A stretch of 20,694 nucleotides of DNA from Rhodospirillaceae bacterium (GTDB taxonomy: Bacteria > Pseudomonadota > Alphaproteobacteria > CADEGL01): positions 1 through 20,694 of the forward strand of contig JABIRQ010000127.1 of NCBI GenBank assembly GCA_018699755.1, read 5' to 3'. Positions 14,592 to 20,694 of this stretch are shown here, piece by piece. Both the position numbers and the translations under genes were made by a program. The notes beneath the pieces are model-generated. The model did no database searches, was not told where the DNA came from, and saw only the letters and a list, made by a program, of their open reading frames with translations. The stretch's first letter is position 1. The number at the start of each line of letters is the position of its first letter.

Positions 14592-14669
14592 CCCTCCCCC
14601 ACAAGGGGGGAGGGGGATTGCTGCGGCGAAGGATTCGTATGCTTCTCCCTCCCCCTCGATGGGGGAGGG
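14592..14669. repeat. Paired GC-rich palindromic intergenic repeat (REP/BIME-like)
   Basis: Two near-identical hairpins, CCCTCCCCC (14592-14600) with GGGGGAGGG (14606-14614), and CCCTCCCCC (14647-14655) with GGGGGAGGG (14661-14669). Each has a 9-bp stem and 5-base loop, about 55 bp apart. A GGGGTGGGGGTGAG tail follows. This layout is that of dispersed intergenic elements common in proteobacterial genomes. It fills the gap between the convergent esterase and peroxiredoxin-like genes and may end transcription or stabilise mRNA. Confidence 0.75.
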
Positions 14670-14729
14670 TTGGGGTGGGGGTGAGAATAGGCGTCTATAG
14701 CGGCCGGCTTCAGGCCGTAACTAATGGCG

Positions 14730-15251
14730 CTACTCCGCCGTGCCGCGGATCGGGTAGCCCTTTTCCTGCACGAAGCCGATGCCGCCCAGAATCTGTTCCA
14801 GGTCCGGTCGGATAAAGGGCGCGTTGGCGATTTCGATCATATAGGCCTGTCCCTCGGGGTTGATGACGAAGAGGCCCGGTTCCGGAAAGGCGTGGTCGGT
14901 TTCGGCGTCCGAGCGCGGCTCGGAAATGTAGAGGCCCATGGCGCGCATCTGTTCGGCATCGAGGCCATAAGCCAAGGGCACCGCCCCGACATCCCATTCC
15001 GCCCGGCTCGCCTCGGCCTGTTCGGCGGTGTCGGCGGAGATGGCGACCAGGTCCGTGTTGGCGGCCGCGAACCGGTCTGCCATGCCGCCGAGTTTGGCGA
15101 GATAGCGCGAGCAGATCGGACAGTGCTTGCCCCGGTAGACGACGACCATCTGCCATTTGTCGCGCGCGCCGCCGAGGGCGACTTCGCCGCCGCCCGCCTT
15201 GGGCAGGCGCATTTCTGGGAACTGATCGCCGGATTTTAACTTCGCTGTCAT
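14730..15251 (-). CDS. Peroxiredoxin-like AhpC/TSA-family protein
   Basis: Thioredoxin-fold protein of 173 residues, probably a thiol peroxidase or disulfide reductase. It begins KSGDQFPEMRLP, a typical redoxin start, and has VVVYRGKHCPICSRYLAKLG with cysteines C44 and C47 in a CPIC motif where classical peroxiredoxins have a single peroxidatic cysteine. DLVAISADTAEQAE and AYGLDAEQMRAMGLY then follow the AhpC/TSA fold, and the C-terminal part has GLFVINPEGQAYMIEIANAPFIRPD. The ATG at 15251 has GGAG about 9 bases upstream. It stands alone on the minus strand with a structured upstream region (15286-15336). No partner reductase is adjacent. Confidence 0.88.
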   Translation of the reverse strand: MTAKLKSGDQFPEMRLPKAGGGEVALGGARDKWQMVVVYRGKHCPICSRYLAKLGGMADRFAAANTDLVAISADTAEQAEASRAEWDVGAVPLAYGLDAEQMRAMGLYISEPRSDAETDHAFPEPGLFVINPEGQAYMIEIANAPFIRPDLEQILGGIGFVQEKGYPIRGTAE

Positions 15252-15623
15252 GGAACGGTCTCCGTTGTGTAAGGCGTTGTGGACAGGGTCGCCCGTGAGG
15301 CTTCTCGGGCCATGGGGCGACCCCGGGGGGCGACCCAGGGACGGGGACGTGTCTTAGAGGGTGCGGTTTCCGCGGCGCGATTCAAGCCCTGCGAGGCGGC
15401 ATGACACACAAAAGTGATGTCCGCCCAGTGAGCGGATCCTTCGAGGGGACCCAGCGAGGGGACCGGGACGCGGAAGCTCGGCGTCGAACATTTGGGACGC
15501 TCGCCCGCCTAGATGTTGTGTTTGCGGGGACGTCTCGGCATGATTGTTGCGCTTGGCCGTCCGCGGCCTTGAAATCGCGGATGGCAGCGGCTCGGTTTTG
15601 ATCGCGGGTGCCGGACGGCGACG
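15252..15623. other. 372-bp intergenic region without a convincing gene
   Basis: It separates the divergent peroxiredoxin-like and HNH genes. A short ATG frame at 15401-15601 has no family similarity, no ribosome-binding site and ends before the HNH gene, so I do not call it. The region holds the GGGTCGCCC/GGGCGACCC repeats (15286-15336), a direct repeat GAGGGGACC at 15443-15451 and 15456-15464, and a small hairpin at about 15420-15435 (TCCGC/GCGGA). I do not recognise a known small RNA in it. It probably carries both promoters. Confidence 0.5.
15286..15336. repeat. Repeat cluster GGGTCGCCC / GGGCGACCC upstream of the peroxiredoxin-like gene
   Basis: GGGTCGCCC (15286-15294) is complementary to two direct copies of GGGCGACCC (15315-15323 and 15328-15336, 13-bp period). 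A competing smaller stem GCCCG/CGGGC (15291-15295 with 15306-15310) can also form. It lies 34-85 bp upstream of the start codon of the minus-strand gene. It may be an operator cluster or an alternative-folding leader. Confidence 0.45.
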
Positions 15624-16178
15624 ATGCTGAAGGATACGCCAGCTCTAGTTCTCAATGCGGATTTCTGTCCGCTGAGCTATTTCCCCTTGTCGGTCTGGCC
15701 CTGGCAGGACGCCATCAAGGCGGTGTTCCTCGACCGGGTGAACGTGGTTTCGGAGTACGAGCGGGTCGTGCACTCGCCCTCCTTCGAGATGCGTTTGCCC
15801 AGCGTGATCGCGCTCAAGGAATACATTTCGCTGTCCCGCCGCCCGGCCTTCACCCGCTTCAACGTGTTCCTGCGCGACCGCTTCGTTTGCCAGTATTGCG
15901 GCGGCCGTTTCCCGATCCCGAACCTGACCTTCGATCATGTCACGCCGCGTTCGCGCGGCGGGCGGACGAACTGGGAGAATGTCGTGACCGCCTGCGCGGA
16001 CTGTAATCTTCGCAAGGGCAATTGGATGCCGCGCCAGGTCGGCATGATGCCCGTGCACGAGCCGGCCGTGCCGACCAGCTACCAGTTGCGCGAGAACGGC
16101 CGCGGCTTTCCGCCGGGCTATCTCCACGACACCTGGCGCGATTACCTCTATTGGGACAGCGAGCTGGAGACCGGCTAG
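15624..16178 (+). CDS. HNH endonuclease family protein
   Basis: A 184-residue protein with a C-terminal HNH nuclease domain. The zinc ribbon is complete: C89 and C92 (CQYC), C124 and C127 (CADC). The HNH core is F103-D104-H105 (FDHVTPRSRGGRTNWENVV), with N119 in NVV and the N128-x-R-K-G end. The N-terminal part (LVLNADFCPLSYFPLSVWPWQDAIKAVF) is typical of the broad, chromosomal family of unknown role found in many alphaproteobacteria and cyanobacteria, not of homing enzymes or restriction systems. No methylase or mobile-element gene is adjacent. The ATG at 15624 has only a weak ribosome-binding site. It is convergent with coq7, 18 bp between stops. Confidence 0.92.
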   Translation: MLKDTPALVLNADFCPLSYFPLSVWPWQDAIKAVFLDRVNVVSEYERVVHSPSFEMRLPSVIALKEYISLSRRPAFTRFNVFLRDRFVCQYCGGRFPIPNLTFDHVTPRSRGGRTNWENVVTACADCNLRKGNWMPRQVGMMPVHEPAVPTSYQLRENGRGFPPGYLHDTWRDYLYWDSELETG

Positions 16179-16196
16179 GCCCGAGAGCCCGGCCTA
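16176..16196. terminator. Possible weak bidirectional terminator between HNH and coq7
   Basis: TAGGCC (16176-16181) and GGCCTA (16191-16196) form a 6-bp stem with a 9-base loop, filling the whole gap between convergent stop codons. There is no T-run, so the call is weak. Confidence 0.3.
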
Positions 16197-16784
16197 TCAG
16201 AACCGGGTCGAAAGCCAGATCGCGAGGCGCGAGCCCGTCTTGACCGCCCCGGCCAGCAGTTCGTAGCCGGGGGCCTCGTAGGCGCCGTGCTCGACGGCCG
16301 TGTCCAGATGCTCCAACTCATCGTCGCGGAAGGTTTGGATCTTTTCGCGCAGGGGCGCTTCGTCGTCGCCCAGCCGCCCGGCTTGGTCTGCGTAATGCTC
16401 GCCGATGACTTCCTCCACGGCCACCGTGCAGGCCATGGCGGCGCGCGGCCCCAGGGCCGCCGTCGCCGCGCCCAGGGCGAAACCGGCCATATGCCAGAGG
16501 GGCTGTAGTGCGGTGGGGCGCACCCGGCGCTCCGCGATCATCTCGTTGAAGGCGGCCAGGTGTTCGTGCTCCTGGGCCAGCATCCCTTCGATCTCGCGCC
16601 CGGCCACGGTGCCGCGCAGCACGGCGAGCTGCCCTTCATAGATGCGCACCGCGCCGTATTCGCCGGCCTGGTCGACCCGGATCATCCGCGCGACCAGCTC
16701 GTCCCTGTCGGGGTCGCCGGGCAGGGCGTCCTCGGCCGTGATCCGGGGCCGAGCCCTGGCCTCATCCTTCGGCGGCGCGCTCAT
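16197..16784 (-). CDS. coq7: Demethoxyubiquinone hydroxylase (Coq7)
   Basis: Diiron monooxygenase that hydroxylates demethoxyubiquinone in ubiquinone synthesis; membrane-associated. It has 195 residues, normal length. Iron ligands expected for the family are visible: E42 (DQAGEYGAVRIYEGQ), E72 and H75 (QEHEHLAAF), E124 (VEEVIGEHY), and E156/H159 (DDELEHLD). A hydrophobic stretch around 99-122 would lie at the membrane. The ATG at 16784 overlaps the dsbB stop in ATGA, implying translational coupling. It is the last gene of yqaA-dsbB-coq7. Coupling of DsbB, which donates electrons to quinone, with a quinone-synthesis gene is sensible but may be no more than gene packing. Confidence 0.95.
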   Translation of the reverse strand: MSAPPKDEARARPRITAEDALPGDPDRDELVARMIRVDQAGEYGAVRIYEGQLAVLRGTVAGREIEGMLAQEHEHLAAFNEMIAERRVRPTALQPLWHMAGFALGAATAALGPRAAMACTVAVEEVIGEHYADQAGRLGDDEAPLREKIQTFRDDELEHLDTAVEHGAYEAPGYELLAGAVKTGSRLAIWLSTRF

Positions 16785-17266
16785 GGCCGCGCTCTCCCGC
16801 CGCGCAAGACGGAGCCAAGGGTGAAGGTGGCCATGGCGAGGGCGAAGAGGCCGTTCCAGCCGGCGAGCGAAATGCCCAGGACGACGCCCTGAGGTTCGTC
16901 GCATCGGGGCACCGGGCCGGCCGCAAGCGTTGCCTTCAGATCCGCCAGGCTGGTCGCCGCGTTGCCGCCCGTCCCGCAGGAGGCGGTGCCTTCCCACCAA
17001 TGCTGCTCGACTCCGACATGGAAGCCCGCGATCCCGGCATCGGCCAGGAAGGCGAGGCCTGCAGCCAGCAGCAGCCAGCGCGCCTGGCCGGGAAGGATCA
17101 GGACCAGAGCCGCGAGCACGATGACGACGCCGTAGGGGTAGCGTTGCCAAACGCAAAGTACGCAGGGCTGCAGCCCCGCCAGGTGCTGCAAGGCGAAGGC
17201 GCTGGCCAGGGCCAGGACGGCGGCGGCCAGAACGAGTGTGGCGACGGTGCGAAGCGGTAAGGTCAT
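16781..17266 (-). CDS. dsbB: Disulfide bond formation protein B
   Basis: Inner-membrane oxidase that reoxidises DsbA and passes electrons to ubiquinone. It has 161 residues and four hydrophobic helices. The two periplasmic cysteine pairs are in place: C35/C38 in the motif PCVLCVWQRYPYG, and C97 and C122 in ASCGTGGN and VPRCDEP. The start at 17266 (MTLPLRTVATL) gives the expected first helix; its ribosome-binding site is weak. Its TGA overlaps the coq7 ATG. yqaA lies 41 bp upstream on the same strand. No dsbA is in the window. Confidence 0.94.
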   Translation of the reverse strand: MTLPLRTVATLVLAAAVLALASAFALQHLAGLQPCVLCVWQRYPYGVVIVLAALVLILPGQARWLLLAAGLAFLADAGIAGFHVGVEQHWWEGTASCGTGGNAATSLADLKATLAAGPVPRCDEPQGVVLGISLAGWNGLFALAMATFTLGSVLRGGRARP

Positions 17267-17307
17267 GACCGCAGATATAGCGCGCCCGCGCCGCCGGTGG
17301 GAGGGGG

Positions 17308-17889
17308 TTAGAACAGGTACTTCACGGCGATGAAGCCGCCGACGATCAGCAGGAAGGTGACGGTGGTGACCAGGGCCAGGCGTTTTTCGATGAACTCCTT
17401 GACCCAGGGCCCGCAATACCAGAGCAGCGCGCCCTCGAGATAGAAGCGCGGCGCGCGCGAGACCAGGCAGCCGATGGTGAAGGACAGCATGTCGAGCCCC
17501 GTGACGCCGCTGGAGATCGTGACGATCTTGAAGGGAAAGGGGGTCAGCCCGCCGCCGATGACGATCCAGACGCCCCATTTGTTGTAGGCCTCCTGGAAGG
17601 CGGCGAAGTCCTCCATATAGCCGTAAAGCTCGAGCAGGGGACGCCCGACCATCTCGAACAGGTAATGGCCGATGGCGTAGCCGAGATAGGCGCCGGCAAT
17701 CGACGTGATGGTGCAGACCGCCGCGATGCGCCAGATGCTTTCGCGCCGGGCGACCATCATCGGCACCATGATGACGTCCGGCGGCAGCGGCAGGATCGAA
17801 CTGTCGAGGAAGGACACCGTGCCCACCGCCCAATAGGCGTTGCGATGGCGGGCCAGGTTCATCGCCCAGTCGTAGACGGCTCTCAGCAC
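17308..17889 (-). CDS. YqaA/DedA-type VTT-domain membrane protein
   Basis: Integral membrane protein of the YqaA branch of the DedA/VTT (SNARE-associated Golgi) superfamily, 193 residues. It shows SFLDSSILPLPPDVIMVPM near the N-terminus, AGAYLGYAIGHYLF in the middle and the re-entrant-like GGGLTPFPFKIVTISSGV followed by SRAPRFYLEGALLWY, all family hallmarks. The superfamily has been linked to lipid carrier translocation, but the exact substrate of YqaA members is not known to me. It starts at a GTG (17889) with GGAG about 10 bases upstream; an internal ATG (about 17862) is possible. It is the first gene of the yqaA-dsbB-coq7 unit. Confidence 0.9.
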   Translation of the reverse strand: MLRAVYDWAMNLARHRNAYWAVGTVSFLDSSILPLPPDVIMVPMMVARRESIWRIAAVCTITSIAGAYLGYAIGHYLFEMVGRPLLELYGYMEDFAAFQEAYNKWGVWIVIGGGLTPFPFKIVTISSGVTGLDMLSFTIGCLVSRAPRFYLEGALLWYCGPWVKEFIEKRLALVTTVTFLLIVGGFIAVKYLF

Positions 17890-17968
17890 GGGGGACGAAC
17901 TCCAGAGGGCGGATGCGGGTGGCGCTGGCTTTACCAGCCGGGTCCGCGCCGGGCAAGCGCACTCCGCG

Positions 17969-17996
17969 TTGACCCGCCAGGGCCGCGCGCTATGAT
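17969..17996 (+). promoter_or_regulatory. Sigma70-like promoter of tRNA-Leu
   Basis: TTGACC (17969-17974), 16-base spacer, TATGAT (17991-17996). The mature tRNA begins 10 bp later, a normal distance for a tRNA promoter. Confidence 0.75.
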
Positions 17997-18006
17997 CGCG
18001 CCGCGT

Positions 18007-18093
18007 GCCCCTGTGGCGGAACTGGTAGACGCGGCAGACTCAAAATCTGTTGCCCGCAAGGGCGTGGGAGTTCGAGTCTCCCTGGGGGCACCA
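18007..18093 (+). tRNA. tRNA-Leu (anticodon CAA)
   Basis: An 87-base tRNA with encoded CCA. The acceptor arm is GCCCCTG (18007-18013) with TGGGGGC (18083-18089), two G-U pairs, discriminator A at 18090, then CCA. The anticodon arm GCAGA-CTCAAAA-TCTGT gives anticodon CAA, reading UUG. The long variable arm (TTGCCCGCAAGGGCGT) marks a class II tRNA, as expected for leucine. The T arm is GGGAG-TTCGAGT-CTCCC. It has its own promoter immediately upstream and lies between divergent yqaA and the convergent CoxL-like gene. tRNA-Leu genes can be integration sites; nothing mobile is seen next to it here. Confidence 0.97.
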
Positions 18094-18146
18094 TTTCTCT
18101 TTCGATTGCGCCGGTTCCGCGTTGCGCGCCCCGTTTTTGGCGTGCC

Positions 18147-20519
18147 CTACGCCCCCGCCTCCCGGATCGTCCGCCAGATCTTCTGCGGCGTCGCGGGCAT
18201 GTCGATATGGGCGAGGCCGTAGTCCGACAGGGCGTCGACCAGGGCGTTCATGACCGAGGGCAGGGCGCCCGCGCAGCCCGCCTCGCCGCAGCCCTTCGCC
18301 CCCAGGGGGTTGGTCTTGGCCGGCTCGGGCCGGCTCATCACCCTGAAATCGGGCGCGTCGCCGGCGATGGGCATGGCGTAATCCATGAAGGAGCCGGTCA
18401 GGAGCTGGCCGTCCTCGTCGTAGATCGCATGCTCCATCAGGGCCTGGCCGATGCCCTGGACCACGCCGCCATGGGCCTGACCCTCGACCAGCAGCGGATT
18501 GATGATGGTGCCGAAGTCGTTGACCATCAGATAGCGGTCGATGGCGACGGTGCCGGTGTCCGGATCGACCTCCAGTTCGCAGATATGGCAGCCGTTGGGA
18601 AAGGCCGAGGGCGCGCCGTCGTAGACCTCCGAGACGTCGAGGGTCCGCGGCATATCCTCGGGCAGGGCCAGGCCGCCGCGCAGCTTGTCGGCCAGGTCCA
18701 TGATATGGATCGCCCGGTCGGTGCCCGCGATGACGAAGCGGCCTTCCGAGAATTCGATATCGGCCGCGGCCGCTTCCAGCACATGGCCGGCGATCCGGCG
18801 GCCCTTGTCGATCACCGCGTCGCCGGCCTGCAGGATCGCCGCGCCGCTGTTCATGATCGAGCGCGAGCCGCCCGTGCCGCCGCCCGCCAGCATCTCGTCG
18901 CTGTCGCCCTGCAGCAGCCGGATGCGGTCGAAGGGAATGCCCAGCTTCGCGCTCAGCACCTGGGCGAAGGGCGCGGCATGGCCCTGGCCGTAATCCAAGG
19001 TGCCGGTGATGATCGTGACCGTGCCGTCGTCCTCGAAGCGCAGCCCGCCCATTTCCTTGTTGGCCGGGGCCGTCACCTCGAGATAGCAGCCGATGCCCAG
19101 GCCGCGCTTTCTGCCCGCCTTCTCGCTTTCGGCTCTGCGCGCCTCGAAGCCGGCCTCGTCCGCCTCGTCCAGCGCCTTGTCCAGCAGGGCGGGGAAATTG
19201 CCGCTGTCATAGGTCATGCCGGAGGCCGCCTCGAAGGGCATGTCCTGGGGCCGGATCATGTTGCGCTTGCGCAGCTCGACCCGGTCGAGCCCCATCTCCC
19301 GCGCGGCCGTGTCGATCAGCCGCTCCATGTAGTAGTTGCCCTCGGGCCGCCCCGCGCCGCGATAGGCGGTCAAAGGCACGGTGTTGGTGAAGACGCATTT
19401 GACGCCGACTTCGATCAGCGGCGTGCGGTAGAGGCTGACCATGTTCTTGACGATATTCATGGTCGGCATCATCGGGCCGACATTGCCCAGCCAGGCGCCG
19501 AGATTGCCCAGGCCCGTCACGCGAATGGCGAGGAACCGACCATCCTTGTCGAGGGCCAGTTCGCCGGTCACCTGATGGTCGCGGCCGTGATGGTCCGACA
19601 GGAAGGCGCCGGAGCGGTCGTCGGTCCATTTGACCGGCCGCCCCAGCACTTTCGAGGCGTGCAGGGCGCAGACATATTCCGGGTAGCAGAAGATCTTCAT
19701 GCCGAAGGAGCCGCCGACATTGCCCGTCAGCACGCGCACCTTCTCCGGCGCGACCCTCAGGATGTCGTTGGCGAGCTGGCGGCGCAGACCGAAGACACCC
19801 TGGCTGCATACCTGCAGGGTCCAATGGTCGGCCTCGGCGTCGTATTCGCCGATGGCCGCGCGCGGCTCCAGAGGATTGACCACGATGCGGTTGTTGACGA
19901 AATCGAGGCGCGTCACATGCGCCGCCCCGTCGAAGGCCTTGGCGACCTTTTCGGGATCGCCGTAGAGGAAGTCGAGCGCGACATTGCCCGGCGCCTCTTC
20001 GTAAAGCTGCGGCGCGTCGGGCTTCGCAGCCTCGGCCATGGAGGCAACGCCGGGCAGGGATTCGACATCGGTCATCACGGCCTCGGCCGCGTCGCGCGCC
20101 TGGTCCTGGGTCTCCGCCACGACCACCGCGACCGGGTCCCCGACGAAGCGCACCCGGTCGGTGGCCAGGGCGAAGCGGGGCGGCCGGTTCATGTCCGAAC
20201 CGTCGCGGTTCTTGAAGGGCAGGCCGCATTTGAACCCGCCATAGCCGGCCTCTTGCAGGTCGGCGCCCGTGAAGACGGCCAGCACGCCGGGCATCGCCGC
20301 CGCGTCCACGGTATCGATGCCCTTGATCTCGCCATGGGGATAGGGACTGCGGACCATGGCGGCATAGGCCTGGCCGGGTCGGTTGATGTCGTCGGTATAC
20401 TGGCCTTGGCCGCGCAGCAGGACCGGATCCTCCGTGCGCGGGACGGGCTGACCGACGCCGAATTTCCCAATGCCCAGTTCCGTGGTGGCGAGTTCGTTTT
20501 CGCTGACCTTGGCGTCCAT
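18147..20519 (-). CDS. Xanthine dehydrogenase/CODH-family molybdopterin-binding large subunit (CoxL form II-like)
   Basis: Molybdenum hydroxylase catalytic subunit, 790 residues, of the CoxL/XdhB family. It starts GVGQPVPRTEDPVLLRGQGQYTDDI, the usual family opening. The loop near the molybdenum is AYRGAGR (385-391), the form II pattern, not the VAYRCSFR of true aerobic CO dehydrogenase, so CO oxidation is unlikely. E746 in GCGEAGCAG is the probable catalytic base. Other hallmarks are VCSQGVFGLRRQLA, GNVGGSFGMK, DYGQGHAAPFAQ, GGGTGGSRS and GQAHGGVVQGIGQAL. An AGGAG site 6 bases before the ATG at 20519 supports the start. No CoxS (2Fe-2S) or CoxM (FAD) partner gene is in the window, and the gene ends at a tRNA, so it is apparently solitary. 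The substrate (a heterocycle, aldehyde or purine-like compound) is unknown. Confidence 0.92.
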   Translation of the reverse strand: MDAKVSENELATTELGIGKFGVGQPVPRTEDPVLLRGQGQYTDDINRPGQAYAAMVRSPYPHGEIKGIDTVDAAAMPGVLAVFTGADLQEAGYGGFKCGLPFKNRDGSDMNRPPRFALATDRVRFVGDPVAVVVAETQDQARDAAEAVMTDVESLPGVASMAEAAKPDAPQLYEEAPGNVALDFLYGDPEKVAKAFDGAAHVTRLDFVNNRIVVNPLEPRAAIGEYDAEADHWTLQVCSQGVFGLRRQLANDILRVAPEKVRVLTGNVGGSFGMKIFCYPEYVCALHASKVLGRPVKWTDDRSGAFLSDHHGRDHQVTGELALDKDGRFLAIRVTGLGNLGAWLGNVGPMMPTMNIVKNMVSLYRTPLIEVGVKCVFTNTVPLTAYRGAGRPEGNYYMERLIDTAAREMGLDRVELRKRNMIRPQDMPFEAASGMTYDSGNFPALLDKALDEADEAGFEARRAESEKAGRKRGLGIGCYLEVTAPANKEMGGLRFEDDGTVTIITGTLDYGQGHAAPFAQVLSAKLGIPFDRIRLLQGDSDEMLAGGGTGGSRSIMNSGAAILQAGDAVIDKGRRIAGHVLEAAAADIEFSEGRFVIAGTDRAIHIMDLADKLRGGLALPEDMPRTLDVSEVYDGAPSAFPNGCHICELEVDPDTGTVAIDRYLMVNDFGTIINPLLVEGQAHGGVVQGIGQALMEHAIYDEDGQLLTGSFMDYAMPIAGDAPDFRVMSRPEPAKTNPLGAKGCGEAGCAGALPSVMNALVDALSDYGLAHIDMPATPQKIWRTIREAGA

Positions 20520-20661
20520 GACGTCTCCTGGGGATTTGGTATTTGGCGGGGCGGCGCCCGCGATGGGGCTGCCCGGCGAATTGGGGGGGGCGATTCAGGG
20601 GCAATCTAAGGCGTGATCCGGTTCGGGGCCAGACCCGTACGTATTATTCCACCCCGGCTGG

Positions 20662-20694
20662 ACCCTTCGAGACGCGCGCTGCGCGCGCTCCTCA
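20662..20694. repeat. Dispersed palindromic repeat, cut by window end
   Basis: CCCTTCGAGACGCGCGC-TGCGCGCGCTCCTCA can fold around GAGACGCGCGC/GCGCGCGCTC with a one-base centre. The pattern 'CCTTCGAGACG...CTCCTCA' is that of short dispersed intergenic repeats familiar from alphaproteobacterial genomes. The remaining half lies outside the window. Confidence 0.6.

Noticed and set aside
14592..14669. CRISPR-like array
   Set aside because: Only two copies with palindromic G/C runs and no spacers of equal length; it fits a REP-like element.
15401..15601. A 66-residue ATG frame between the peroxiredoxin-like and HNH genes
   Set aside because: No ribosome-binding site, no recognisable family, and a composition unlike neighbouring proteins.
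15624..16178. HNH gene as part of a restriction, homing or retron-like system
   Set aside because: No methylase, intron, reverse transcriptase or mobile-element features are adjacent, and the N-terminus matches a common chromosomal HNH family.
18007..18093. tRNA-Leu as an integration site of a genomic island
   Set aside because: No integrase and no repeated tRNA 3' end were seen in the flanking sequence within the window.
18147..20519. True aerobic carbon monoxide dehydrogenase large subunit (form I)
   Set aside because: The active-site loop is AYRGAGR, not the VAYRCSFR motif of form I CoxL.
18207..20609. 800-residue plus-strand open frame opposite the CoxL-like gene
   Set aside because: It is the antisense shadow of a clear CoxL-family gene; no domain is visible and it lacks a ribosome-binding site.

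Overview
The window is about 20.7 kb of GC-rich DNA, most consistent with an alphaproteobacterium, probably of the Rhodospirillales type. Evidence seen: a methylsuccinyl-CoA dehydrogenase and a crotonyl-CoA carboxylase/reductase remnant (ethylmalonyl-CoA pathway), Coq7 (ubiquinone), GluQ, DsbB, and GC-rich dispersed intergenic repeats. Taxonomy is inferred from gene content only.

Left part (1-5310), minus strand: an acyl-CoA/electron-transfer block read in the order mcd - small HIG1-type membrane protein - PduO-type cobalamin adenosyltransferase - etfB - etfA - 3-hydroxybutyryl-CoA dehydrogenase (cut by the window edge). The parts fit one metabolic theme. Mcd oxidises methylsuccinyl-CoA and passes electrons to ETF. 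The adenosyltransferase supplies coenzyme B12 for the mutases of the same pathway. The hydroxybutyryl-CoA dehydrogenase works at its C4 entry. The 59-residue HIG1 gene is short and easily missed.

Middle-left (5311-9954): a divergently read receptor-type class III adenylate cyclase, a zinc-less MDR oxidoreductase, a 5'-truncated ccr remnant that keeps only the C-terminal third of the enzyme, an unrecognised multi-spanning membrane protein that begins where the rest of ccr should be, and a 94-residue ACT-like protein with a hairpin in its leader.

Middle (10000-14600): a LivJ-type periplasmic binding protein split by one frameshift, preceded by a nested-dyad leader and followed by a textbook Rho-independent terminator. 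Then a DUF4743-Nudix hydrolase, gluQ (minus), and an AlkA-like glycosylase followed by a carboxylesterase in one operon.

Right part (14600-20694): a paired GC-rich palindromic repeat, an AhpC/TSA-type thiol protein (minus), a 372-bp stretch without a convincing gene, an HNH endonuclease, a minus-strand yqaA-dsbB-coq7 operon with overlapping dsbB/coq7 codons, a tRNA-Leu(CAA) with its own sigma70-like promoter, and a solitary CoxL-like molybdenum hydroxylase large subunit. The window ends inside another dispersed palindromic repeat.

I see no CRISPR array, transposase, phage module or obvious defence system. Most of the window is ordinary chromosomal housekeeping and central metabolism. The points most worth checking are the broken ccr, the frameshifted binding protein, the small HIG1 gene and several structured leaders.
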